Positions 1 through 7,173 of a stretch of 8,260 nt of DNA are shown in pieces. Source of the stretch: Polaribacter sp. (GTDB taxonomy: Bacteria; Bacteroidota; Bacteroidia; Flavobacteriales; Flavobacteriaceae); NCBI GenBank assembly GCA_029248845.1, contig JAQWIO010000075.1, positions 1 to 8,260 on the forward strand, given 5' to 3'. The notes beneath the pieces are model-generated. The model saw nothing but the letters and a program-made list of their open reading frames with translations. It made no database searches and was not told the DNA's origin. The number at the start of each line of letters is the position of its first letter. Within the stretch, counting starts at the first letter, position 1. The translations under genes and the position numbers were made by a program.

Positions 1-1469
1 TGATACATTTCGCCCTCTTTTTTAGAGCTAACTTTTCTATATTTTGTTAACTTTACTTTGGCTTCTAGAGCATCATAGCCTATGAATTCTTCTTCAGCAT
101 CATTCAATAAAATCGTCCAATCGTCAGTAGACATTTCACTAGCAGCTCTCGACCTATTTTTTTGTTTCTCAAGTTTTATTTCAAATCCTTTTTGGTCTAA
201 GGTCAACCCTTTTTCAGAAAGAATTAAAGAGGTTAAATCTATAGGGAAGCCATAAGTATCATACAATTCAAAAGCTTTATCACCCGAGACTTCATTTCCG
301 GTAGTATTTTCTATAATTCTATCTAACAAAAGCAGTCCTTGATCTAAAGTTCTTAAGAATGATGTTTCTTCTTCTTTAATTACATTTTCAATCAATTGTT
401 TTTGAGCGTTTAATTCAGGAAAAGCGGTTCCCATTTTTTCACTCAAAATATTTACTAACCTATGAATAAAAGGCTTTTTCTTATTTAAGAATGTAAATCC
501 ATAACGAATGGCTCTTCTCAAGATTCTTCTAATAACATAGCCAGCACCAGTGTTACCAGGTAATTGCCCGTCTGCAATAGAAAATGCAACTGCTCTCATA
601 TGATCAGAAATGACACGAATTGCAATATCTTGCTTTAAATTTTCACCATATTTTACATCGGTAATCGTTTCGATTTCTCTAATTATTGGAGTAAAAACAT
701 CAGTATCATAATTAGATGTAACACCTTGCATCACCATACATAAGCGCTCAAATCCCATCCCTGTATCAATATGTTTGTTTGGTAAATCTTCTAAAGAACC
801 ATTGGCTTTTCTATTGTATTGCATAAAAACTAAGTTCCAGATTTCAATTACCTGAGGATGATCTCTATTCACTAAATCTTTACCATCAAGGGTTGCTTTT
901 TCCTCTGCAGAACGAATATCTACATGAATTTCAGAGCAAGGCCCACAAGGTCCTTGTTCTCCCATTTCCCAGAAATTATCTTTTTTCTTTCCCTTTAAAA
1001 TTCGGTCTTCAGAAATAAATTGTTTCCACAAATCATAAGCTTCCGTATCCATTTTTAAGTGATCATCATCATCAGATCCCTCAAAAACAGTGACGTATAA
1101 AATATCCTTATCAATTTTGTATACTTCAGTTAATAATTCCCACGCCCAAGCAATTGCTTCTTTTTTAAAGTAATCACCAAAAGACCAGTTTCCTAACATC
1201 TCAAATAAAGTATGGTGATAGGTGTCATAACCAACTTCTTCTAAATCATTGTGTTTCCCTGAAACACGTAAACATTTTTGAGAATCGGATATTCTATTTT
1301 TTTTAGGAGTACCACTACCTAAGAAATACTCTTTAAATGGTGCCATCCCAGAATTTACAAACATTAAAGTAGGGTCATCCTTTGTTACCATTGGTGAAGA
1401 AGGCAAAATTAAATGTCCTTTTTCTTGGAAAAAGTTTAAAAAAGTAGAACGAATATCTTGTGATTTCAT
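1..1469 (-). CDS. alaS: Alanyl-tRNA synthetase, N-terminal part (cut by window edge)
   Basis: Cytoplasmic class II synthetase that attaches alanine to tRNA-Ala. The reverse strand reads open from an ATG at 1469 to the window edge, giving 489 codons out of the roughly 870 usual for the family. It begins MKSQDIRSTFLNFFQEKGH. Recognisable AlaRS segments follow: PSSPMV, LMFVNSGMAPFK (motif 1 region), HHTLFEMLGNWSFGDYFK (motif 2), GPCGPCSEIH, EIWNLVFMQYNR, the motif 3 region at DTGMGFERL, and RAVAFSIADGQLPGNTGAGY leading into the anticodon-side helices. The editing domain with its HxxxH/CxxxH zinc site and the C-Ala domain lie outside the window to the left, so their integrity cannot be judged. 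It is transcribed divergently from the M23 peptidase gene. No frame breaks are seen in the visible part. Identity is very secure. Confidence 0.97.
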   Translation of the reverse strand, partial: MKSQDIRSTFLNFFQEKGHLILPSSPMVTKDDPTLMFVNSGMAPFKEYFLGSGTPKKNRISDSQKCLRVSGKHNDLEEVGYDTYHHTLFEMLGNWSFGDYFKKEAIAWAWELLTEVYKIDKDILYVTVFEGSDDDDHLKMDTEAYDLWKQFISEDRILKGKKKDNFWEMGEQGPCGPCSEIHVDIRSAEEKATLDGKDLVNRDHPQVIEIWNLVFMQYNRKANGSLEDLPNKHIDTGMGFERLCMVMQGVTSNYDTDVFTPIIREIETITDVKYGENLKQDIAIRVISDHMRAVAFSIADGQLPGNTGAGYVIRRILRRAIRYGFTFLNKKKPFIHRLVNILSEKMGTAFPELNAQKQLIENVIKEEETSFLRTLDQGLLLLDRIIENTTGNEVSGDKAFELYDTYGFPIDLTSLILSEKGLTLDQKGFEIKLEKQKNRSRAASEMSTDDWTILLNDAEEEFIGYDALEAKVKLTKYRKVSSKKEGEMY

Positions 1470-1581
1470 ACAAACAGAAGTTTCCAATAACTGGTATTAA
1501 ATTAATTTATTTTAATAAAAACTGTAAAAAAAAGCGGTTGTAAAAACATTTTGTAAATTTGTAATTACTGATAATGAATTT

Positions 1582-1610
1582 CAAATATAAAACTCTCTTC
1601 AAGAGTACAA
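1582..1610 (-). promoter_or_regulatory. alaS: Candidate Bacteroidota-type promoter for alaS
   Basis: On the minus strand, TATATTTG (1589-1582) matches the -7 consensus TAnnTTTG reported for Flavobacterium and Bacteroides. A TTG at 1610-1608 lies 18 bases upstream, within the usual 17-23 spacing for the -33 element. Transcription would start near 1575 and leave a leader of about 105 bases before the alaS ATG at 1469. This is a motif match only. In such A+T-rich DNA some matches occur by chance, but the two elements together with correct spacing in a divergent spacer make it credible. Confidence 0.5.
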
Positions 1611-1629
1611 AAATAGTATATTTAGAATT

Positions 1630-2601
1630 ATGGCAAAAGTAAAATATTATTACGATACAGATACGCTGTCTTACAGGGAAATTTCAGTAAAAAAAAGTGA
1701 TTACTACAAGAGGAGTATTTTAGGAGTATTGGCAGTTGTACTTATTGCTTTTTTTGGTTTTATTGGTTTTAGCCAGTTTTTAATGTCTCCGAATGAAAGG
1801 TCCCAAAAAAGAGAGCTTGATAATTTAAAATTACATTTCGAAATCATTGAAAAAAGATTGGCAGAGAGTTCAAAAGTATTGGCACAATTACAAGAGAGAG
1901 ACAATACAATTTATCGTGTTTATTTTGAAGCGAATCCAATACCAGATGAACAAAGAAAAGCCGGTTTTGGAGGGGTAAATCGTTATAAGTATATAGAAGG
2001 ATTTGACAACTCTGCCATGATTGAAAAAGTCACAAAAGAGTTGGATATTTTATCCAAGCAAATGGTGGTGCAATCGAAATCGTTAGATGAAATTGTTGTA
2101 TTGGCAAAAAATAAAAAAGAAATGCTAGCTTCAATACCAGCAATTCAGCCAGTTGCAAATAAAGAATTGAAACGAATGGCTTCTGGTTATGGCTATCGAA
2201 TACATCCAATTTATAAAACTAGAAAGTTTCATTGGGGAATGGATTTTTCTGCTCCAAGAGGAACACCTGTCTATGCCACCGGAAATGGAACAATTGAGAA
2301 AGTTAAACGATCTAGAAGAGGCTATGGTAACCAAGTAAAAATAAATCATGGATTTGGGTATAAAACTTTTTATGCACATTTAGAAAAATACACCGTTCGT
2401 AAAAATCAAAAAGTAAAACGAGGAGATTTGATTGGTTATGTTGGTACTTCAGGAACCTCTACAGCACCTCATTTGCATTATGAAGTGATTAAAGGAAATA
2501 GAAAATTAAACCCTGTATATTTTTATTTTAGTGATTTAACCCCGGAGGAATATGATAGAATGTTAGAATTGGCATCACAAGAAAATCAATCTTTAGACTA
2601 A
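1630..2601 (+). CDS. Membrane-anchored M23 (LytM) family peptidase
   Basis: Predicted cell-wall or envelope metallopeptidase of 323 residues. Residues 1-28 are charged and cytoplasmic-looking. Residues 29-52 form one hydrophobic segment (ILGVLAVVLIAFFGFIGF), so the rest probably faces the periplasm (type II anchor, no cleavage site seen). Residues about 54-92 and 128-165 are helical and probably coiled coil. The LytM domain spans about 180-297: HWGMD gives zinc ligands H201 and D205, YAHL gives H250, and HLHYE supplies H281 and H283, so all residues expected of an active enzyme are present, unlike degenerate LytM activators such as EnvC. The substrate is inferred to be a peptidoglycan cross-link. 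There is no Shine-Dalgarno sequence before the ATG, as is common in this phylum. The stop overlaps the start of the MerR-like gene by one base, indicating an operon. Family is certain; physiological role is unknown. Confidence 0.93.
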   Translation: MAKVKYYYDTDTLSYREISVKKSDYYKRSILGVLAVVLIAFFGFIGFSQFLMSPNERSQKRELDNLKLHFEIIEKRLAESSKVLAQLQERDNTIYRVYFEANPIPDEQRKAGFGGVNRYKYIEGFDNSAMIEKVTKELDILSKQMVVQSKSLDEIVVLAKNKKEMLASIPAIQPVANKELKRMASGYGYRIHPIYKTRKFHWGMDFSAPRGTPVYATGNGTIEKVKRSRRGYGNQVKINHGFGYKTFYAHLEKYTVRKNQKVKRGDLIGYVGTSGTSTAPHLHYEVIKGNRKLNPVYFYFSDLTPEEYDRMLELASQENQSLD

Positions 2602-2930
2602 TGAATATAGAATTACCCGAAAAAAGGTATTACAAAATAGGTGAAGTAGCTAAAGCTTTTAATGTCAATACTTCTTTGGTTCGTTTTTGGGAAAAAGAAT
2701 TTGATATTATTAAGCCCAAAAAAAACCAAAAAGGGAATCGTTTATTTACCCAAGAGGATATTCAAAATCTCAAATTAATATTTAATTTAGTAAAAGAAAG
2801 AGGTTTTACTTTGGATGGTGCAAAACAAAAACTAAAGGAAAACCCCGAATCTACAATCCACACGTTCGAAATTATTAGCAGATTGGAGGCTGTTAAAGCC
2901 GAATTGATTAAAATTAAAAATCAACTTTAA
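2601..2930 (+). CDS. Small MerR-family helix-turn-helix protein
   Basis: Protein of 109 residues with an N-terminal MerR-type winged helix. The HTH is at about 10-35 (YYKIGEVAKAFNVNTSLVRF, then WEKEF), the wing around 46-54 (NRLFTQEDI), and a second helical part through about 80 (LVKERGFTLDGAKQKL). After that there is only a short helix (about 88-109, EIISRLEAVKAELIKIKNQL) that could form the antiparallel dimerisation coil. No effector or metal-binding domain and no cysteines are present, so it is unlikely to be a metal or drug sensor of the classical kind. It is predicted to be a dimeric DNA-binding regulator; its target is unknown. The start ATG shares its A with the preceding TAA (TAATG), so translation is probably coupled to the M23 peptidase. 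From memory, this pairing behind alaS is widely conserved in flavobacteria and is often followed by a lemA gene, which is not seen here. Confidence 0.9.
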   Translation: MNIELPEKRYYKIGEVAKAFNVNTSLVRFWEKEFDIIKPKKNQKGNRLFTQEDIQNLKLIFNLVKERGFTLDGAKQKLKENPESTIHTFEIISRLEAVKAELIKIKNQL

Positions 2931-2947
2931 AAATAAAAATATATCTA

Positions 2948-2989
2948 ATAAAGTATATTGATTTAAATACGTTAAAATATATACTTTAT
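2948..2989. repeat. 11-bp perfect inverted repeat downstream of the MerR-like gene
   Basis: ATAAAGTATAT at 2948-2958 is exactly complementary to ATATACTTTAT at 2979-2989, separated by 20 bases. It begins 17 bases after the MerR-like stop codon. The stem has only one G-C pair and no T-tract follows, so it is not a classical intrinsic terminator. It might act as a weak transcript-end structure, as a dyad operator, or be a chance product of the A+T-rich composition. Confidence 0.5.
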
Positions 2990-3078
2990 GATGTTCTTAG
3001 TATAAAAAAAACTTACCTACAAGAGAGCGGTTTCAAGACCATGAGGTAGAGACTTTAGATTTTTTTAAGACGCTGTTA

Positions 3079-3439
3079 AAGAATTTTCCGATAGAGAATA
3101 TTATAAATATTGCCTCTCAGGTATCATTGAAAGCATCTCCCAATAATATATTATAGCTGCAAGTAAATTTTCTCTGGTTGGGACGACAAAATTTGTGGCC
3201 ATGGAATACGTTGCTAAAAATATTCGTGTAAATGCTGTCCTGGATATACAGAATCTGCTTTGTTAGACTAGTCAATCGCATCAAAACCAGAAATGCATGC
3301 TGTTTTAAAAAGTGTCATTCCAATGAAGCGCAATGGGAAGGCTGAAGAAATTGCAGATGCCGTTGTTTGGTTGGCCTCAGAGAATACCAAATGTACTACC
3401 GGTCAGACCCTTACTTTAGATGGGGGAACTTCTCTATAG
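3079..3439 (+). pseudogene. Decayed short-chain dehydrogenase/reductase, C-terminal half only
   Basis: Three reading frames, joined in order, rebuild the second half of a classical SDR oxidoreductase (FabG-like). Frame 1 (from 3079) reads KNFPIENIINIASQVSLKA, including the NxxS strand with the catalytic Ser region, up to NNIL and a TAG at 3154. Frame 3 then resumes at 3156 with AASKFSLVGTTKFVAMEYVA and KNIRVNAV, the active-site YxxxK helix and the IRVNAV strand. Frame 2 takes over at 3239 with PGYTESALLD, meets a TAG at 3269-3271, and continues past it with SVIPMKRNGKAEEIADAVVW, LASEN and TGQTLTLDGGTSL, ending at a TAG at 3437-3439. Both frame changes fit loss of one base each; the first falls in the expected catalytic Tyr codon (TA instead of TAT). 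The N-terminal TGxxxGIG cofactor-binding half (about 110-130 residues) is not found upstream. It cannot make a working enzyme. The left limit is approximate, since similarity fades before 3079. Confidence 0.85.
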
Positions 3440-3483
3440 AATATTAAACTTCAAAGCAGTTTTTTATGAACTATGCCAAGCGT

Positions 3484-3858
3484 TTATATGAATCTATAGA
3501 TCAATAAGCACCAGCCTATCATTAAAAACAATCCTCCTAAAGGAGTTATAGGCCCTAGGAATCTTATTTTTTTATTTCTTGCTGCGGAAATGACCAACCC
3601 ATAAATTGAAAAAGAAAATAGAATCGTTCCTATGATAAATGCAAGAAATATGTATTGATCAATAGTCGTATTTTCTTTTAATTGAAAGCCTAAAATTAGC
3701 AGTACAATTGCATGGTACATTTGGTATTTGACCCCTGTTTCAAAACTTTGTAATTGTTCTACAGATAATTTCTTCTTTAATAAATGTGCACCAAAAGCCC
3801 CTAGAATAATGGCGGTTGCTCCAAAAAAAGCAGCAAATAACAAAGCGATTTCATTCAT
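3484..3858 (-). CDS. DUF423 (YgdD-type) small integral membrane protein
   Basis: Protein of 124 residues with four predicted membrane helices, about 4-26, 47-61, 67-91 and 104-122. Family signatures are present: GAFGAHLL (20-27), FETGVKYQMYHA (39-50), LFSFSIYG (80-87) and GPITPLGGLFLMIGW (102-116). Length is normal for the family. The biochemical role of DUF423 proteins is not established, so none is assigned. It is the last gene of the minus-strand series, 50 bases after the MobA-like gene, and may be the operon's distal gene or have its own promoter. It converges with the dehydrogenase remnant. Start at 3858 gives the standard N-terminus MNEIALLFAAFFGA. Confidence 0.92.
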   Translation of the reverse strand: MNEIALLFAAFFGATAIILGAFGAHLLKKKLSVEQLQSFETGVKYQMYHAIVLLILGFQLKENTTIDQYIFLAFIIGTILFSFSIYGLVISAARNKKIRFLGPITPLGGLFLMIGWCLLIYRFI

Positions 3859-3864
3859 GGTTTA

Positions 3865-3872
3865 CAAATTTA
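3865..3872 (-). promoter_or_regulatory. Possible -7 element upstream of the DUF423 gene
   Basis: The minus strand reads TAAATTTG, an exact TAnnTTTG match, six bases before the DUF423 ATG at 3858. Transcription from it would start at or almost at the start codon (leaderless). No TTG is found 17-23 bases upstream, so support is weak. Confidence 0.2.
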
Positions 3873-3908
3873 TAGTGTGTTCAGCTAGATAAGGATAAAA
3901 GTAATCTT

Positions 3909-4499
3909 TTAAAGTGTGCCAATGAAATGTTTATAGTCTTTAGGGGTGTCAATATCTAATAAATTAACAGGGGTTTGTGGCGATAAGGTTTTATTTTTAT
4001 TTTTTTGAAGGAATTCTTTGGCTCCTTTATCTCCTGTTATTTGTAATAAATCTTTGGTAAATACTGCAGGGAAAATTGCAGGAACACCCGGTCCATTTTC
4101 ATAAGTAGAGGCGATTATTTTCTTTTTATTCTTCAAAAAAAGGCGCATCATTTCATCGTAATAGTCTATTTTAATTGCTGGTTGATCAGCTAGTAAGATA
4201 AAGAGGCCATCGAAAGAAGTTTTTTTTTCTTGTAAATGTTCTATCCCTCTGATTATGCTCGAGCTTAGGCCAAGTTTATGATTTCTATTGATGACAAATT
4301 CAATTTTCTTACCCTCAACTTTTTGCATGATTTCTTCAGCATGAGCCCCTAAAATACAGAGCGTTTTGGTGCTTTTGATTTTAATTGAAAGATCTAGGGT
4401 GTGTTGTAACAGTGTTTTTTCATTAATTGACAATAGTTGTTTGATACTTCCCATTCTTGAGGAAGAACCCGCAGCCAAAATGAGTACAACTAATTGCAT
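3909..4499 (-). CDS. MobA-like nucleotidyltransferase (MocA/CoxF type), molybdenum cofactor
   Basis: Protein of 196 residues of the NTP-transferase fold used in molybdenum cofactor finishing, probably transferring CMP (MocA-like) or another NMP to molybdopterin in the cytoplasm. Visible motifs are the nucleotide loop LAAGSSSRMGSIKQLL (8-23), GLSSSIIRG (77-85), the metal-binding LLADQP (102-107), GVPAIFP (138-144), GDKGAK (156-161) and DIDTPKDY (182-189). The frame is open further, to an ATG at 4523, but that start would add eight residues and overlap the upstream gene. The ATG at 4499 puts MQLVVLILAAG at the N-terminus, which is where the family begins, and lies one base after the upstream stop (TAA T ATG). 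The XdhC-family neighbour supports the MocA-type reading over MobA (GMP transfer), although the sequence alone does not settle which nucleotide is used. Confidence 0.85.
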   Translation of the reverse strand: MQLVVLILAAGSSSRMGSIKQLLSINEKTLLQHTLDLSIKIKSTKTLCILGAHAEEIMQKVEGKKIEFVINRNHKLGLSSSIIRGIEHLQEKKTSFDGLFILLADQPAIKIDYYDEMMRLFLKNKKKIIASTYENGPGVPAIFPAVFTKDLLQITGDKGAKEFLQKNKNKTLSPQTPVNLLDIDTPKDYKHFIGTL

Positions 4500-4500
4500 A

Positions 4501-5523
4501 TTAATTTTGATGAATGTGACCAATAATGTTTTTCAAAGAATCTGGTTTTTTATTTTTTACAGTAGCCAGTATTTCAGCCAAGATTGAAATGGCAATTTCT
4601 TCTGGGGTTTGAGCTCCTAGGTTTAACCCTGCAGGGGTATAAATACGTTCCAAAAAGTCTTCTGAAATTGATGAATTATATTCAAAAAGTTCAGTAAACA
4701 TCTTATCTCGTCTTTTTGCGGCTCCTAAAACACCCAGATATGCCGGTTTTTTATCAACCAGTTTCAATAGGTATTTTAAATCTTGTACATAGCTATGATT
4801 CATGATAACGACACCTGTATTTTCATTGACCTCAGAAAAATCAATGATTTCAGCATCACTGGCAATGACCGAATTTGCTCCAGGGAAATCAACCATACTT
4901 TTAGGATCTTTTAATGAAGTAATAAGGTCTACTTGCCAACCTAACAAAGAGGCCATTTTACATAATTTTACCGCATCATGCTCCGCACCAATAATGAGCA
5001 AATTAAATGCAGGTTGAAGGCGCTGTGTAAATGATAATAAGTTAGGTCTTTTTGTCTTCTGAAAATTTTTAGAAAACGAGAATTTTGTCGAGTTTTGAAA
5101 GGTTAGGATAGAGCCAAAAGTGCTATTGGTTTCTTCATTTTTTGAAAAAAAAGAGGTTACCTTTATAGATTCTCTATTGAATATAGAATCGACAAACCTG
5201 TTGTAAAATTCTTCGGAAATAAAAAAAGGTTCTATTAAAATATACAACACTCCTTCACAACCTAATTTATATCGGCCATCATAGGTGATTATTTTTGCCT
5301 CTTTTTTCTGAAAAACACTGTTGCTTCTGTGTAGAATTTCTTTTTCTACACAGCCTCCGCTAACGGCTCCAGTCATTTTATTGTCTTCGGAAATTAGCAT
5401 CCTCACGCCCGGTTTTCTATAGGAAGACCCCTCTAAATCTACCACAGTAACCAAGAGATTTTTTAAACCTTTTTTTTGGTTGATATGCGCCTGTAAAATA
5501 ATTTTTTTGAGTTCGTGAATCAT
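4501..5523 (-). CDS. XdhC/CoxI family protein, molybdenum hydroxylase maturation
   Basis: Protein of 340 residues, normal for two-domain XdhC/CoxI proteins, which bind molybdenum cofactor and help sulfurate and insert it into xanthine dehydrogenase/aldehyde oxidase-type enzymes. The N-terminal domain shows VVDLEGSSYRKPGVRMLI (27-44), GAVSGGCVEKEI (52-63, with C58) and YDGRYKLGCEGVLYILIEPF (81-100, with C89). A linker of about 70 residues leads to a Rossmann-like XdhC_C domain (about 174-320): LLIIGAEHDA (175-184), VIMNHSYVQD (239-248), YLGVLGAAKRR (262-272), and IYTPAGLNLGAQTPEEIAIS (294-313). Its stop is one base from the MobA-like start, so the two are certainly co-transcribed. selO ends 45 bases upstream. 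No molybdenum hydroxylase gene is in the window. Confidence 0.92.
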   Translation of the reverse strand: MIHELKKIILQAHINQKKGLKNLLVTVVDLEGSSYRKPGVRMLISEDNKMTGAVSGGCVEKEILHRSNSVFQKKEAKIITYDGRYKLGCEGVLYILIEPFFISEEFYNRFVDSIFNRESIKVTSFFSKNEETNSTFGSILTFQNSTKFSFSKNFQKTKRPNLLSFTQRLQPAFNLLIIGAEHDAVKLCKMASLLGWQVDLITSLKDPKSMVDFPGANSVIASDAEIIDFSEVNENTGVVIMNHSYVQDLKYLLKLVDKKPAYLGVLGAAKRRDKMFTELFEYNSSISEDFLERIYTPAGLNLGAQTPEEIAISILAEILATVKNKKPDSLKNIIGHIHQN

Positions 5524-5568
5524 TCATTCAAATACTACATAACCACTAAAATACTATTTTTTTTTAAG

Positions 5569-7125
5569 TTAAGAACTACAAGATAACATGGAGCAGCCCA
5601 CTTTATTTCTGGCCCATTCAGGTCTTTTAACAAACCATTTTTCTTGATCTATTTGTTCATCATATGGCTTTTTTATGAGCTGATATAATTCTTCGATCAA
5701 ACTATAATCTCCTTTTTCGGCCTCCTCTATTGCCATCTGAGACATATAGTTTCTGAGAATATATTTAGGATTCTTAGCATCCATTTTAGCTTTTCTATCC
5801 TTGGAAGAAATACGCTCTTTATGTAACCTGAGTGAATATTTTTCAAACCATAAAATCCATTGATTTTTTACCTCGCTAGAAATTTTACTTGGGGTATAAA
5901 AGGCTTTTTCTATTAGCTGTAACCCTTGTTTTTCATTTGTAAAATCACTTAATTTCCTGAAGAAAATAGTCATATCTGTTTCAACAAGATGAAGATTGTC
6001 TTCAAGATTTTGAATCAATTCTATATCTTGATCATCACTCATAAAAAGGCCTAGTTTTGATTGCATCATTGCGAGCCATTGTTTTTCAAAGTCAATTTTA
6101 TATTGATTTAAAATATTTTCCAAGGGTGCTACATCTTCAATAATTGGATACAATGCATTTGCCAATTGGTATAAATTCCATAAACCAATAGATGGTTGAT
6201 TTCCATAGCGGTATCGTTTATGTTGGTTGTCGGTTGTGTTGGGGGTCCAACCATGATCAAATCCTTCTAACCAGCCATAAGGGCCGAAATCGATGGTTAA
6301 GCCCAAAATAGACATGTTATCTGTGTTCATCACTCCATGTACAAAACCAACTCGTTGCCAATGAATAATCAGTTCTAAAGTACGTTCAGAAACTTCTTTA
6401 AAAAAGGATACATAGCTTTTTTTTGATGGATTTCCTACATGTGGGAAATGATGCTTGATTGTATAATTTACTAATGTTTTTAAGTTTTTAATATCTTTTC
6501 TGGCAGCAAAAATCTCATAATTTCCAAAGCGTAAAAAACTTGGAGCAACCCTAGAAACAATGGCCCCTTTTTCATAAGCCGGATTTCCATTGTATAAAAT
6601 ATCTCGTAAAACGGGATCACCAGATAAACTTAAAGATAAAGCACGAGTTGTTGGAACTCCTAAATGAAACATTGCTTCGCTACACAAATATTCTCTAACC
6701 GATGATCGTAATACAGCCAATCCGTCTGCTGTTCTAGAATAAGGAGTTTCCCCTGCACCTTTTAATTGTACTTTCCAATTTTTATTCTGATGCGCTACTT
6801 CAAATAAATTAATCGCTCTTCCATCTCCTAGCTGTCCAGCCCAATGACCAAATTGATGTCCTCCATAACACATAGCATAAGGTCTTGTATTTGGATAGAT
6901 TTTGTTTCCGGTGAAAATATTTTTAAAAAAATCTGAGGTGGTTTCTTTTTCAGAAATTCCTAACTCAGAAGCCATTTCTTGGGAGACATGTATTACTTTG
7001 GGGTCTTTGGTTTTTTTTGGGATAGTGAACGAATATGCTGCCTCGGTTACTTGTCTTCTGGTATTTTTAAGAATTGAATCTGCTGGATTTTCTGATGTAA
7101 AAGTCTCTTTTATCTTAAGTTTCAT
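5569..7125 (-). CDS. selO: SelO (YdiU) pseudokinase, protein nucleotidylyltransferase
   Basis: Full-length 518-residue SelO. The family has a kinase fold that binds ATP upside down and transfers AMP (UMP transfer has also been reported) to Ser/Thr/Tyr of other proteins, including redox proteins, under oxidative stress. Seen here: GGHQFGHWAGQLGDGRA (88-104), LKGAGETPYSR with the nucleotide-binding K122, REYLCSEAM with E145, SRVAPSFLRFG (191-201), the loop HGVMNTDN (263-270) where the kinase HRD aspartate is replaced, and the DFG-like DFGPYG with D279. D269, N270 and D279 match the proton acceptor and metal ligands as spaced in characterised SelO. The C-terminus is SCSS: C516 (codon TGT) stands where animal SelO has selenocysteine (CUSS), the usual bacterial form. 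It lies 48 bases after msrA and 45 before the XdhC-like gene. No Shine-Dalgarno is seen. The substrates in this organism are unknown. Confidence 0.96.
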   Translation of the reverse strand: MKLKIKETFTSENPADSILKNTRRQVTEAAYSFTIPKKTKDPKVIHVSQEMASELGISEKETTSDFFKNIFTGNKIYPNTRPYAMCYGGHQFGHWAGQLGDGRAINLFEVAHQNKNWKVQLKGAGETPYSRTADGLAVLRSSVREYLCSEAMFHLGVPTTRALSLSLSGDPVLRDILYNGNPAYEKGAIVSRVAPSFLRFGNYEIFAARKDIKNLKTLVNYTIKHHFPHVGNPSKKSYVSFFKEVSERTLELIIHWQRVGFVHGVMNTDNMSILGLTIDFGPYGWLEGFDHGWTPNTTDNQHKRYRYGNQPSIGLWNLYQLANALYPIIEDVAPLENILNQYKIDFEKQWLAMMQSKLGLFMSDDQDIELIQNLEDNLHLVETDMTIFFRKLSDFTNEKQGLQLIEKAFYTPSKISSEVKNQWILWFEKYSLRLHKERISSKDRKAKMDAKNPKYILRNYMSQMAIEEAEKGDYSLIEELYQLIKKPYDEQIDQEKWFVKRPEWARNKVGCSMLSCSS

Positions 7126-7173
7126 ATACTAATAATTACAGTTTTTGTAATCTATTTTTTAACTGGAGTTGAT

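Larger units (their letters stand above)
2931..3483. other. Gene-free stretch with an inverted repeat and an SDR remnant
   Basis: This 553-base stretch lies between the convergent MerR-like and DUF423 genes and has no intact reading frame of convincing coding quality. Positions 2931-3000 are almost pure A+T and hold the inverted repeat. Positions about 3000-3078 have no recognisable content. Positions 3079-3439 are a degraded dehydrogenase fragment. The remaining 44 bases before the DUF423 stop hold only a weak 5-bp hairpin (AAACT 3446-3450, AGTTT 3459-3463) running into six T, which is at best a poor terminator. Confidence 0.7.

Noticed and set aside
1538..1561. Possible plus-strand promoter for the M23 gene: TTG at 1538-1540 and TAAATTTG at 1554-1561
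   Set aside because: The -7 element matches, but the spacing to the TTG is only 13 bases, outside the usual 17-23, and no better -33 element is present.
1591..1606. Short dyad ACTCT/AGAGT in the alaS-M23 spacer
   Set aside because: Only five base pairs, no repetition and no known operator match; likely to be chance.
3079..3439. Programmed frameshifting or stop readthrough to express the dehydrogenase
   Set aside because: Two frame changes plus an internal stop and a missing cofactor-binding half fit decay, and no slippery site with a downstream structure is evident.
3446..3465. Hairpin AAACT/AGTTT followed by a T-run as a terminator after the dehydrogenase remnant
   Set aside because: The stem is only five A-T-rich base pairs, too weak to call as an intrinsic terminator.
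4500..4523. Longer N-terminus for the MobA-like protein starting at 4523
   Set aside because: It would overlap the upstream gene by 23 bases and add residues before the point where the family normally begins; the ATG at 4499 follows the upstream stop by one base.
5557..5565. Run of nine T between selO and the XdhC-like gene as a terminator
   Set aside because: On the transcribed (minus) strand it is an A-run with no preceding hairpin, so it cannot serve as an intrinsic terminator for selO.
5569..5580. Selenocysteine at the SelO C-terminus
   Set aside because: The codon is TGT (cysteine), followed by two serines and TAA; there is no in-frame TGA.
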